Assembly (NCBI GenBank): GCA_002811645.1
Contig: PDIP01000019.1
Location: 291,289-355,288 of the forward strand
Direction: 5' to 3'
Length of the DNA: 64,000 bases
DNA from: Corallochytrium limacisporum
Taxonomy: Eukaryota; Opisthokonta
Made by a program: the position numbers and the translations under genes. Under the pieces are notes generated by a model. The model was given only the letters and a program-made list of their open reading frames with translations. It searched no databases and was not told the DNA's origin. Shown here in pieces: positions 41,279 through 50,690 of the stretch. Each line of letters begins with the position of its first letter. Position 1 is the first letter of the stretch.

Positions 41279-44200
41279 ATGGAGGACGAGGGAGAGCTTG
41301 AAGTTTACCAATTTCCAGCTCCGGCCAAGCGATTATGTAAGAAGCTTCCTCAGGCTCAGGATAATATCCAGGCCGATTACTATCCTCAGCGAGCGGGCCA
41401 GCCGGAAGATATCCTGAATCCAGAGACCCTGAGCAAGGGGTTTCAATTTAGTGCACCGGTCAGGAATGAATTAGTGGGAACAGCCATCGACAAGGCCGTT
41501 GCGGCTGCTAAGATGAGACGATATCTCGATGGCAAGACTGAAGATACGAAGCAACCGATCAGTGTCCACGCTTCGTTGAGACCTGTCGTCGAATCAAATG
41601 TGAACAAAATTCTTCGGTTACGGGAGCAAAAAATTGCACAGTCAACAAACCAAACCATTGCTCAGCATTCGTTACAGTCACAAGGAAGAGCAGGTTCTGA
41701 GGCAAGAGGTCAGAATGTGACTCCCAAGTATGGCGATGCTCGGGCCAGTGTTTTGCTTGACAAAAGAACGCTTGAAAAGTGGGTAATGGGATTCGAACGA
41801 GCGACACCCCTCAAAGAACTCGCGAACAAGATCCCCATTTTTAAGAAAGAGTGGCATGTTGCGAATTCTTTACTTGATCTGCTGTACGCTCGCCATATCC
41901 CAGTGATTCGGGCAGTTTGGTTAATCAAGATCACGTTTGTTCATGAGTTGAGTCTGAAACATGGGACAAAGAAAAAGGAATCCTATACCCTTTTGCGGGA
42001 ATGGACTACGGTGATTACGTCCTACTTGGCCGATAAATTGCCCATCATTGCTCCTCAGGAGAACCTTACACATGTCAAATCGCAGGCCATTGCTGATGCG
42101 CTGGGTCGCTTCAGGTATGGCATTGCGCTCATGATTCAGATGCTTAGTGATGGCATGATGGACAAACCGATGACAGTGAGCTGGATGATGGACCATTTCA
42201 AGAAGAGCCGCACCAACACAGAGATGAGTTTGATTCTTACAACGATATGTCAACTATGGGACCAATTTTTGGATCACACTGCTCTAACTCGCACATTTGT
42301 CGAAACAATGATCGACAAGTACAAATCTTTGGCTTCACCACCCACAAGTGGATCGGCTTCATCCAAGAATAGCAGAAATGTAAAGACAAAGAACGACAAC
42401 GGCGACCGGATCCAAACGACTCCAGGAAGTAATCTTCAGGATGCCATTTCAGAAACTATCGAATCGTTGGTTCTGCGAACACTGGTGAACTGTCCGAATG
42501 CGTTCATTTCTCTGCCACATATGCAATTGGATATTGTTGGTTCTATGTTGCAGAATCAGAATGTGAAGACGTCATCCTTGTCAGGATATGTTCATCTACA
42601 GAAGACCTTGCAGGCCATCCGGAATAGCACTCAAGACCTTAAGTCGTTAAGTATGCGAGAGCTCGTGAGCGAGCACCCCGCAGCGGATCCATCCACAACT
42701 CCTTCTGACAAGAAGGGCAGTAATGGTACAAATGGGATGGATGTCGAAGGTGCAGGTGACGACGTAACGGATGTCACTTGGGAAGGTGACCTCTTGCTGC
42801 TGGGACAGCAGGTTCAAATGGATGACTTGTATCAATTGATATTTGGCGTTGGTGCAAGTACAGAGGATACCGAGACCGAGGGACCGTTCAGCCCCGAGCG
42901 GGCCATCTTCTTCCTTCTGGAATGGTGTGTCTCTGCCCCAGACAGCGCAAGTCAGGTCCGTATGGGCATGCTTATGAATCTTCTGACGGCACCGGAGACA
43001 AAGGACACGACTTCAACAGAACGAGAGGGCAACGGCGTGGGCGCCGATGCCATGGATGTCGATACCACGCACACTAGTATGGCTGAAGAGGATTTACTCG
43101 GGTTTGCAAGCAGAAAGAAAAGTGTCAAATCGCAGGGTGAAGAGCACGTGACCAAGGAAGCTCCTCCAGGCATCCGCAAGCACATTCAGTCCGTGCTGCA
43201 TCAGTACACAATGTGCTGGGTTGAGAAATGGAGTCAATCTGGAGCCATTCACTCGGACGAAGGGGGCTCACCAGGTCATGAAGCCTTCAATCGGGAGTCC
43301 CACAATCTTCAGATGCTGTTGTGCACGGCTGTGACACTTGGATTTTTTGACGTCATGGCGGCTGTGAGGTCTCTTATCGAGAATGGGCAAATTGTTCGAC
43401 GTGAGAATCTTTCCCTGTACTTGAAAGCCATTGCGCAATGCCCAATTGAAGATGGCAACACACGAAACATGCTGAATGTCTTGATCAGTCGCGTGAATGA
43501 CCCTAGTCTTTGCCGCTTGTACCCGTACACTCAAGAACAGAAACTGTTGCAGAAGAATCTGTTGGTGACATTAACAACTCTGTTCTTGCCAAATCTGGCG
43601 GTCAAGCCAAGTTGGCAGTCCACCTTTGTACTTGGACAGGGGGAACGTATTTACCTGTCGTCAGCTGATCTCATTCAAGGGCAGCAAACGACGCCTACTG
43701 ATGCGGATGGTATTGAGGTACAGGTACTGAAAACTCTTCGTGGATTGGACACTCGTTTGAGAAGTCTGACGCTCAGGTGGCTGATCTCCCAGTTGTGCAT
43801 GACTTGCCCAAACAGACGATTCCAGCGAGAACTGTGCTCTTTTGATACTTTCCTATGCTGCGTTGACACTTGTCCTGAAAGCAAAGATGGTGGCGCAGTT
43901 TTAGGAGGCTTGACACCTGAGAGATTCCTGCTGTTGGTCGAATGGCTTCACCATTTCGGTATGGTGCACCAGGCCTTCAAGATGACCGTGACTGTCCTTT
44001 TGAGTTCACGCAATTTGGGAGACTTGCTCATCACAGCATGCATTGCTGTGGGTTCGCACTTTAGCCATCTAAACACCCTGCCTCAGAGCCTACAAATCCA
44101 GATATTTGAGGCTGTCAGCAATGCGGTGGACACAACAGTTGTTGGGTATTTGAAGACCATATTTGAAGGAATGCTAGCACGCATGTATCGCAACTGCCAC

Positions 44201-47200
44201 TGTCTCGCGACTGCCTACCCAGACTTTAAGGACACTGCAGATCGCCTTATGAGCTTCATGGTCGATGCCGACATGTTCGCCATGGCACAACGTTGGACAG
44301 CCAATCGACGACCAGGATTTCTTGCCAAGGAAGTTAATCAGGGATTCGGGCAAAACGATCGGAGACTACATGACATTAAGGAAGATGACGATATCTACTC
44401 CTTCATCTTGACTCTATTTGAATATTGCCAGGACCACGATCTGATTACGGCAAGCGGCAGAGAATCTGATGAATTTGAGGGTGTTCTCCTGCCAGTACGG
44501 GTTCAAGGCGCAACTGAAGCCATCAAGACCTTTAGCCACGTACTTTTCGTGGTCAGCAACAAGCTGAACTTAAAACTGCCCTACAAGCCAGGTTTACGCA
44601 GCTTCATAGAGATCGAAAAGCTGATGCGAACGGGCAAGTACAAGCCTCAGTACCTAGATAGCTCAGTGTGCCTGGCGCTCATGTTGCTTGCCAAACAGTA
44701 CTGCCCGCTTCATCAATTCATCGAACAGCAATGTATGCCGTATATTGAGTTCCTTGCAACGGGCAAATTTACAGCAGACGATCTGGTCTTCCTGACATTC
44801 ATGTTGCGAATATTGAGTGCCATCTTTCCCGGTGATGGTACGAAGTTAGATCAGGGACCCAACACAGGTCGTCCGATAAGTGACTATCTCGGGTTTCAGG
44901 ATCGTAACTTGCTCCGCAACTGCGCGAATCACATGCAGTCAGCCGTATTGTTTGAAATGCTTCTGGCTCTTCTGCCATTAGCGGAAGCAATGAGCGACAT
45001 TCCTGAGGCCCAAGGTATGAGACAAGTGTGTGAGAACATCCTTCTTTCTCCAAAAGTCCAAATGGATCTGATGGAGGACAACCAACGCACTCGAATTCTT
45101 CAGCGCCTGCGGGATGAGTCCAACGGCGGTCACCTGAAGCACAGCGACGGGCGGTGGATTCTTCATCGCCTCTATCATGACCGAAAGGACGCTCAACGCC
45201 TCAGTGAGCGGGCGATTGCGGATCAAAAGGACTTGGCAACTCTAGTGGCGGACATTCTGCCCATCACCACTCTGTCCACTCTACCCGAGGTCGCTGCCGA
45301 ACTGTCTGCTGCGTTTCAAGAGTTTTTGATCCATCAGCAGCAGAGCAAGGATGCGACCAATGCTGGTGTGGATATTCTTAGTGACATAGTGTGGTTGTTA
45401 ATCTCCCAAGCACAATTCGTGACAGTGAGTCCCCAGACTTACGATAGGCAGGTGGCCAGATTTGCGGTAGCCATGCCTTCGGATGTTATTCAGAACGTTC
45501 TTACGAAGGCATTGGAGAAAATGGCAGAATTTGATGCGACTAGCACTGGCTTTGCGGCAAGTTTCCAAACGGAAGTTCTCCAAGACTACCCCCCTGCGAA
45601 TGCCTTTACGCGACTCCAGCTTGGGGCGCCAAGTATTCAGGATGACACTAAAAGTGATGGTTCCATGAGCGAGAAGCACAAGCAGCTTCAAGCAGAACGC
45701 TGCTTCATCAGTGTGATGGCAGCATGTATGGTGCGCCACGGTGAAACTGTCCGCGAATCATTCGCTATGCTTCTTGAGGAACAGGTATCACAGCTCTGCG
45801 ATTCGTTTGACACCAGCATTGATACGACCGAGGACATGCTGCACCGCCTGCAAGCGTTGCAGCAGCGTGGTCGTCTACTTATAGCGTCCAATCACCCAGA
45901 CAGTATAGCGACATCTATGGCTTGGCAATGGATCCTTCTTTTGCTTAAGACCCTCCGCAGCCCGCTGCTGCAGGCTGCACATACGAAGATCTACCAATAC
46001 TCTGCCCACGTTTTTGAAGGCTGCCTGAAGGAACTTTCTAGTGGCCAAGGTAGGACTGACGCGAATGTGCAGCAGAATGGAGACGCAGGTGACCAGAACC
46101 CAGTGAGCACAAGCACTAACCAGGAATGTGAGGACACTATCAAGCTAGTGGTGCAACTGCTCATATTGTACATCACTGCTATTTGCAGTCCATTTGCACA
46201 AAACTCTGAGAATGACCAAGCATCTAATGCTGGCAGCAACAAACCGACTCCTCGCGGTGGCAGCACCGGTAATGAGCACAGTGGCCATACCCTCAGCCGA
46301 GAGCAGCAGCAGCTGATCAAGTTGATCATTCCACAGATCAAGCGTCTCCCGCTGCATATAGCGGCAATGATCGAGACCGCTATCCCAACTCTAAGACCGA
46401 GGCAGATGGTCTGGGTTCCGAATGAAAGTGGCACGTCCAGTGCACCAACCAAGAGTGGCAGTTTGCGCAACTCTATCAATGGCATTTCTCATGCCAAGGC
46501 AAAGCGGAAGGGTAGCACCGCTGGTATGCCCATCGAAGACGGTGATAGCAACGATGCTGCTCAGGCAGCGGACCGTGACGATGGTGATGTTCTGCGCATT
46601 CAGGAGTATTTCATCAAACCCTGGGATCTTTTGGAGGGCCAGAGACAGATTCTGCCCATGGGCTGGCATTGGTTTGGATGGGAGCGCTTCAATACAGACG
46701 GCGATTGCGGTGTACAGCGCGGTACTGTACAAGCGATGCGACAGCTTTGCGTGCAACACAGCCACCAGATCATGCCCGGAGATGCCATCGACATTCAGTC
46801 CCTGGGGGAGGCGCTGAAAGCGGCCAACATTCCTGCCTTAGGTGCATTTGGCAACCCGATGATTGGACAAGGTGGTTTCATGGCATCAGGCATGGACAAC
46901 GCTAACGCTGGTGGATACAGCTCTCCATTGAATCCAAGCGGCATCTCAGCCTCCAGCCCGGGAATTTTGCTGCACGTTCCAAGTGCACAGACGCAGGTGT
47001 CACAGGTCGAGAACGTCGGCGGTCCTCTGGCCGCGACGCCAACAGTCGTGGCCAAAACGGCCACTGCGCAACCGTCTTCGACACTGGCGTCGACGCCCGG
47101 AGGGAGTCCGCCCACAACGATCTCGGAGGCGGTAGCAGCAGCAGCGGCTGCTGCTGCTGCCGCTGCTGGTACCACTGGTGGCGGCCTGCGCGACTCCACT

Positions 47201-47278
47201 GCAACCGTGACATCAACTTCCAGTACTGGCAGCGCCAAGAAGGGAAGCCGTGGCCGTGGCACCAAGCGTCGGCGCTAA
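41279..47278 (+). CDS. MED12: Mediator complex subunit 12 (kinase module)
   Basis: A 1999-residue protein in one uninterrupted frame. The conserved N-terminal Med12 segment is recognisable at about residues 165-230: WVMGFERATPLKELANKIPIFKKEWHVANSLLDLLYARHIPVIRAVWLIKITFVHEL, where human and yeast Med12 have the same LAxxxP-F-KKxE and PVxRAxWxIKxT pattern. A later FFLLEWCVSAPDSASQVR fits the LCEWA region. The long C-terminal half is helical without the Gln-rich tract of animals; the tail has an alanine run and ends in a basic KKGSRGRGTKRRR. Med12 activates Cdk8/cyclin C in the detachable kinase module of Mediator and represses or tunes transcription. The frame opens at a TTG (41249); the first ATG is 41279 (MEDEGELEVYQFPAPAKR). 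Confidence 0.88.
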   Translation: MEDEGELEVYQFPAPAKRLCKKLPQAQDNIQADYYPQRAGQPEDILNPETLSKGFQFSAPVRNELVGTAIDKAVAAAKMRRYLDGKTEDTKQPISVHASLRPVVESNVNKILRLREQKIAQSTNQTIAQHSLQSQGRAGSEARGQNVTPKYGDARASVLLDKRTLEKWVMGFERATPLKELANKIPIFKKEWHVANSLLDLLYARHIPVIRAVWLIKITFVHELSLKHGTKKKESYTLLREWTTVITSYLADKLPIIAPQENLTHVKSQAIADALGRFRYGIALMIQMLSDGMMDKPMTVSWMMDHFKKSRTNTEMSLILTTICQLWDQFLDHTALTRTFVETMIDKYKSLASPPTSGSASSKNSRNVKTKNDNGDRIQTTPGSNLQDAISETIESLVLRTLVNCPNAFISLPHMQLDIVGSMLQNQNVKTSSLSGYVHLQKTLQAIRNSTQDLKSLSMRELVSEHPAADPSTTPSDKKGSNGTNGMDVEGAGDDVTDVTWEGDLLLLGQQVQMDDLYQLIFGVGASTEDTETEGPFSPERAIFFLLEWCVSAPDSASQVRMGMLMNLLTAPETKDTTSTEREGNGVGADAMDVDTTHTSMAEEDLLGFASRKKSVKSQGEEHVTKEAPPGIRKHIQSVLHQYTMCWVEKWSQSGAIHSDEGGSPGHEAFNRESHNLQMLLCTAVTLGFFDVMAAVRSLIENGQIVRRENLSLYLKAIAQCPIEDGNTRNMLNVLISRVNDPSLCRLYPYTQEQKLLQKNLLVTLTTLFLPNLAVKPSWQSTFVLGQGERIYLSSADLIQGQQTTPTDADGIEVQVLKTLRGLDTRLRSLTLRWLISQLCMTCPNRRFQRELCSFDTFLCCVDTCPESKDGGAVLGGLTPERFLLLVEWLHHFGMVHQAFKMTVTVLLSSRNLGDLLITACIAVGSHFSHLNTLPQSLQIQIFEAVSNAVDTTVVGYLKTIFEGMLARMYRNCHCLATAYPDFKDTADRLMSFMVDADMFAMAQRWTANRRPGFLAKEVNQGFGQNDRRLHDIKEDDDIYSFILTLFEYCQDHDLITASGRESDEFEGVLLPVRVQGATEAIKTFSHVLFVVSNKLNLKLPYKPGLRSFIEIEKLMRTGKYKPQYLDSSVCLALMLLAKQYCPLHQFIEQQCMPYIEFLATGKFTADDLVFLTFMLRILSAIFPGDGTKLDQGPNTGRPISDYLGFQDRNLLRNCANHMQSAVLFEMLLALLPLAEAMSDIPEAQGMRQVCENILLSPKVQMDLMEDNQRTRILQRLRDESNGGHLKHSDGRWILHRLYHDRKDAQRLSERAIADQKDLATLVADILPITTLSTLPEVAAELSAAFQEFLIHQQQSKDATNAGVDILSDIVWLLISQAQFVTVSPQTYDRQVARFAVAMPSDVIQNVLTKALEKMAEFDATSTGFAASFQTEVLQDYPPANAFTRLQLGAPSIQDDTKSDGSMSEKHKQLQAERCFISVMAACMVRHGETVRESFAMLLEEQVSQLCDSFDTSIDTTEDMLHRLQALQQRGRLLIASNHPDSIATSMAWQWILLLLKTLRSPLLQAAHTKIYQYSAHVFEGCLKELSSGQGRTDANVQQNGDAGDQNPVSTSTNQECEDTIKLVVQLLILYITAICSPFAQNSENDQASNAGSNKPTPRGGSTGNEHSGHTLSREQQQLIKLIIPQIKRLPLHIAAMIETAIPTLRPRQMVWVPNESGTSSAPTKSGSLRNSINGISHAKAKRKGSTAGMPIEDGDSNDAAQAADRDDGDVLRIQEYFIKPWDLLEGQRQILPMGWHWFGWERFNTDGDCGVQRGTVQAMRQLCVQHSHQIMPGDAIDIQSLGEALKAANIPALGAFGNPMIGQGGFMASGMDNANAGGYSSPLNPSGISASSPGILLHVPSAQTQVSQVENVGGPLAATPTVVAKTATAQPSSTLASTPGGSPPTTISEAVAAAAAAAAAAAGTTGGGLRDSTATVTSTSSTGSAKKGSRGRGTKRRR

Positions 47279-48547
47279 CGCGGCTGTCCATAAACCTCAG
47301 CAAACACATTAAATAACAAGCCTTTCCCGATCGTAAACAATTGATTACCCGCCTCGCCAGTGCTTCTCTCTCGCGTTCCTTAGAAAATCCCTCCCCGCTC
47401 CGTCCTGCCCGGGCACCCCTGACCGTAAAAAATTCCAGCCCGCCGCCGATGGTGTGCTTTTTCCTTGATTGAGCGAAGAACCGCCCCGGAGTTTTGATTT
47501 TTTTTTTGGGGGGGGAGAAGGGGGGGCAAGGGCAGTGCACCGCTTAGGCCAACGCACCAAAGGAATAAGACTTTTTCGTTTCTGGGAGGGTGGATGAAAT
47601 GACAAAACACTCAGCTTTGGGTCTCCCTAACACCCCGGGGCGCGCCGCCTTTGGGCCGTTATCCCACTTTTTTACGACGTGGTTTTTGCCGTCGTTTTCT
47701 GTCGCCTTCGTTTTTTATTTTTCTATTTTTTTTTTTGTACGAACTCGGAGTGTCCTGCGCTGCCGTAATCCGCGCCAGATCTTTGATAGCGCAATAAAAA
47801 GAAAAGTGGCTTTTGGAACTCTCCCTAATAAACTTTTTGCCCCCCCCCNNNNNNNNNNNNNNNNNNNNNNNNNNNNNNNNNNNNNNNNNNNNNNNNNNNN
47901 NNNNNNNNNNNNNNNNNNNNNNNNNNNNNNNNNNNNNNNNNNNNNNNNNNNNNNNNNNNNNNNNNNNNNNNNNNNNNNNNNNNNNNNNNNNNNNNNNNNN
48001 NNNNNNNNNNNNNNNNNNNNNNNNNNNNNNNNNNNNNNNNNNNNNNNNNNNNNNNNNNNNNNNNNNNNNNNNNNNNCCTCCCTGCCCGAGGCCAGGGCGC
48101 CCCCCCGCCCCTCGTTTCAGGGGGCCGAGAGAACTGTCAGTTCCAATTTTCCATTTGGGCGGGTTTTAGGAATGTGGCGTTGCGGGGCCGCTGCGGCCGA
48201 TGGGAAAGGGGAGGGGGGGGGGCGGGAATGCCTTGGTGGAAGTTCATTGCAACGCAACACAATCCGGGTCACTGATGAGGACACCTGCCGGCCCCATCTG
48301 TGTTATTGAAGTTGGATTTGAAGGATACGGGCCGACAGTAACGTGTCACATTTTTACGAGGAATCAGCCTGGATACAGGTATGAAAGTAAACAGAGACTG
48401 GAAACCGTCTAAGAGTGTTGTGGGAATGTCAAGTCACTAAGATGTAACATGGTCTCGACAAAGTAGATCCGTTCGTGGCAGAGACCCGACCGAAGGAAAC
48501 TTTCTTGATGGTTTAGATATATGTATAGATATTCCTGTGAATTGTGA
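47279..48547. other. Spacer Med12 to Na+/H+ exchanger, contains assembly gap
   Basis: About 1.27 kb with a T/G run (47499-47527), pyrimidine tracts near 47660-47740 and the N gap. No gene can be supported. Confidence 0.55.
47849..48076. other. Assembly gap, 228 N
   Basis: A run of N preceded directly by nine or more C and followed by C-rich sequence. The true length is unknown; the gap probably results from a homopolymer or GC-rich tract that could not be sequenced. Confidence 0.99.
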
Positions 48548-50614
48548 ATGTTAGGAACCATGGACAGGTGGTTTGAGAGTGGAACCCAGAACGATGACCT
48601 GCCTGATAAGCCCCCGAACGCGGAGGAGATGTTGCTCATTGACTCCATTGCGTTCACGGTCTTTACAACGCTGATGATCTTTACATTCTTCACAATTTAT
48701 CGGTTCAAGCACAGTAAGATTCCCTTTGTGCATGAGAGTGGTATGAGTATCCTGTACGGTGTGATCATGGGCGGGATTATTGCCAAGTTGCCCGGCCACA
48801 TGGTTCAGAGCCGGATGATCTTTGATCCCCAAACATTTTTCTTCGTACTCCTACCCCCAATCATTTTCACCGCTGGTTATGAAATGAAGCGCTGGCATTT
48901 CTTTGTTAACTTTGGGCCCATTCTCCTGTATGCTCTGTTCGGAACAATGATCAGCACGGCCATAATCGGACTTGCGACCTATGGCATCATTGTTCTTGCA
49001 CTTGAGGACTATGGAGACACGAATATTGTCGATTGCATGCTGTTCGGGGCCTTAATCAGTGCCACTGACCCAGTGACCACCTTGGCCATTTTCAGCGAGC
49101 TTGATGCAGACATCACGCTCTACAATCTTGTTTTTGGCGAGTCTGTACTCAACGACGCGGTAGCAATAGTCGTCTACAGTGCCTTCTTCCGCTTCAAGGA
49201 AGCCCTGGACGAAGGTCATGCGGAAGACCGCACGATAGCGCAAAAGATTGGATATATTGCTGGATCGTTCCTGACAAATTTCCTCGGTGCCATTTGCATC
49301 GGTGTGGGCACGGGCATGTTCACCGCGTTGCTGACCAAATTCAGCGACTTGCGCAAGGAGCCAATGCTCGAGACGGCCATTTTTGTGACTCTATCCTACA
49401 TGAGCTTCCTTATCGCCCAATCGGCAGGCATTTCAGGCATTGTCTGCATTCTGTTCTGTGGTATCACGAACGCTCACTATACTTGGCACAATCTAAGCAA
49501 GCGCAGCAAGTCATGGACGAGTGATTTCTTTGGGTTGATGAATTTCCTGGCGGAAAACTTCATCTTCTCATACATGGGATTGACGCTCTTCGCATTCCCG
49601 AACCACGTGTACCGACCTTTCCTGATCTTTGGATCAATCGTTATTTGTATTGTTGCGCGTGTGTTCAATATCTTTCCGATCTCGTTCATCATAAATTTGC
49701 GCCGGAAGGTAGGAGATCGGATCCCGCTGAACATTCAGGCCATGATGACCTGGAGTGGACTGCGAGGTGCCATCGCCTTCGCTTTGGCTATGAACCAGAC
49801 CTTCAATTATGGATCCGATGAAACGGAGGACATGTTCCTGACAACCACACTGATGATTGTGCTTGTCACTGTGATAATCTTTGGCGGTTGCACGGAAGAG
49901 GTTATGAAGGCACTCAAAATTCCCATGGGCTGTCTGCCCGAAGACGAATGCGAGGCGGTTGTTGATGAGGCAGAAAACGTACATTCGGGCGGTATCTACG
50001 CACGTTACGGTTCTATGACCCATAATGTCAGTAGTCTGGACCTCCAACGGCTGCTTGAGCAGTATCAGGCCAATGATCTACCGGAACTAGACGGGATCCC
50101 AGAAAATCGCATGCCCTTGCGCAGCGATTCTGTTCGCAGCGAGACCGTGCCTGGACAGCGTCATGGAATCCACATCACTTCTCCTCTGCAGGTGTGGACA
50201 TTGCTCGATGAGCAGTTCCTTATTCCGCTGCTGGTCAGCGAGCACGGCAAGGCTTCCCACAACGAACTCCGCCAAATTCGAAACGAGACTCTGGCACGGG
50301 TGAACTCAAGGACTTGGGCCGGTGGGGAACCCAGTAACAGACCGCCTTCCGCGCGCCGAGTGGGCTTCCAGGCCGTCAGTCAAACGAGCGGGAGCACTGA
50401 TTCCCGAACAGCTCTACGGGAATCTGACGGTGGACACCTCATGACGCCCACTGGGCCGGGGTCTCGGCCCCACCAAAACTACGGCACTACAGGCAACACG
50501 AACGGCGCTCGGGAGCAGAGGTCGAGCCACAGTGATGATGGCTGGAGCATTGCGACATCTGATGATCCTAGGGTCGATGATTTTGATCACCACCATCCAA
50601 ATGCACATCATTGA
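48548..50614 (+). CDS. Sodium/proton exchanger, endosomal NHE6/7/9-NHX1 type
   Basis: A 688-residue membrane antiporter (CPA1/SLC9). The membrane part (about 28-450) carries FFVLLPPIIFTAGYEMKRWHFF (amiloride-site region, from 98), ISATDPVTTLAIFSEL (about 170-185) and VFGESVLNDAVAIVVYSAF (195-213) with the transport-critical Asn-Asp at 202-203. The later WSGLRGAIAFALAMN matches the family's charge-sensor helix. The wording of the FFVLLPPIIFxAGY helix and the short first loop point to organellar exchangers, which move Na+ or K+ against H+ in endosomes or the vacuole. The cytoplasmic tail (about 480-688) is polar and low-complexity, ending His/Asp-rich. The start at 48548 is followed four codons later by a second ATG in a better context (accATGG, 48560), which may be the real one. 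Confidence 0.94.
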   Translation: MLGTMDRWFESGTQNDDLPDKPPNAEEMLLIDSIAFTVFTTLMIFTFFTIYRFKHSKIPFVHESGMSILYGVIMGGIIAKLPGHMVQSRMIFDPQTFFFVLLPPIIFTAGYEMKRWHFFVNFGPILLYALFGTMISTAIIGLATYGIIVLALEDYGDTNIVDCMLFGALISATDPVTTLAIFSELDADITLYNLVFGESVLNDAVAIVVYSAFFRFKEALDEGHAEDRTIAQKIGYIAGSFLTNFLGAICIGVGTGMFTALLTKFSDLRKEPMLETAIFVTLSYMSFLIAQSAGISGIVCILFCGITNAHYTWHNLSKRSKSWTSDFFGLMNFLAENFIFSYMGLTLFAFPNHVYRPFLIFGSIVICIVARVFNIFPISFIINLRRKVGDRIPLNIQAMMTWSGLRGAIAFALAMNQTFNYGSDETEDMFLTTTLMIVLVTVIIFGGCTEEVMKALKIPMGCLPEDECEAVVDEAENVHSGGIYARYGSMTHNVSSLDLQRLLEQYQANDLPELDGIPENRMPLRSDSVRSETVPGQRHGIHITSPLQVWTLLDEQFLIPLLVSEHGKASHNELRQIRNETLARVNSRTWAGGEPSNRPPSARRVGFQAVSQTSGSTDSRTALRESDGGHLMTPTGPGSRPHQNYGTTGNTNGAREQRSSHSDDGWSIATSDDPRVDDFDHHHPNAHH

Positions 50615-50690
50615 TAGAGACTTGATCCCCTGGATTGGTCTGAGATTGCTTAATAGATGTATTCATATGTAAACGTCATATTTGTGTTCA

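Noticed and set aside
47590-48309. Frame running through the N gap
   Set aside because: It exists only because N was treated as open; flanks are pyrimidine- and G-rich spacer.
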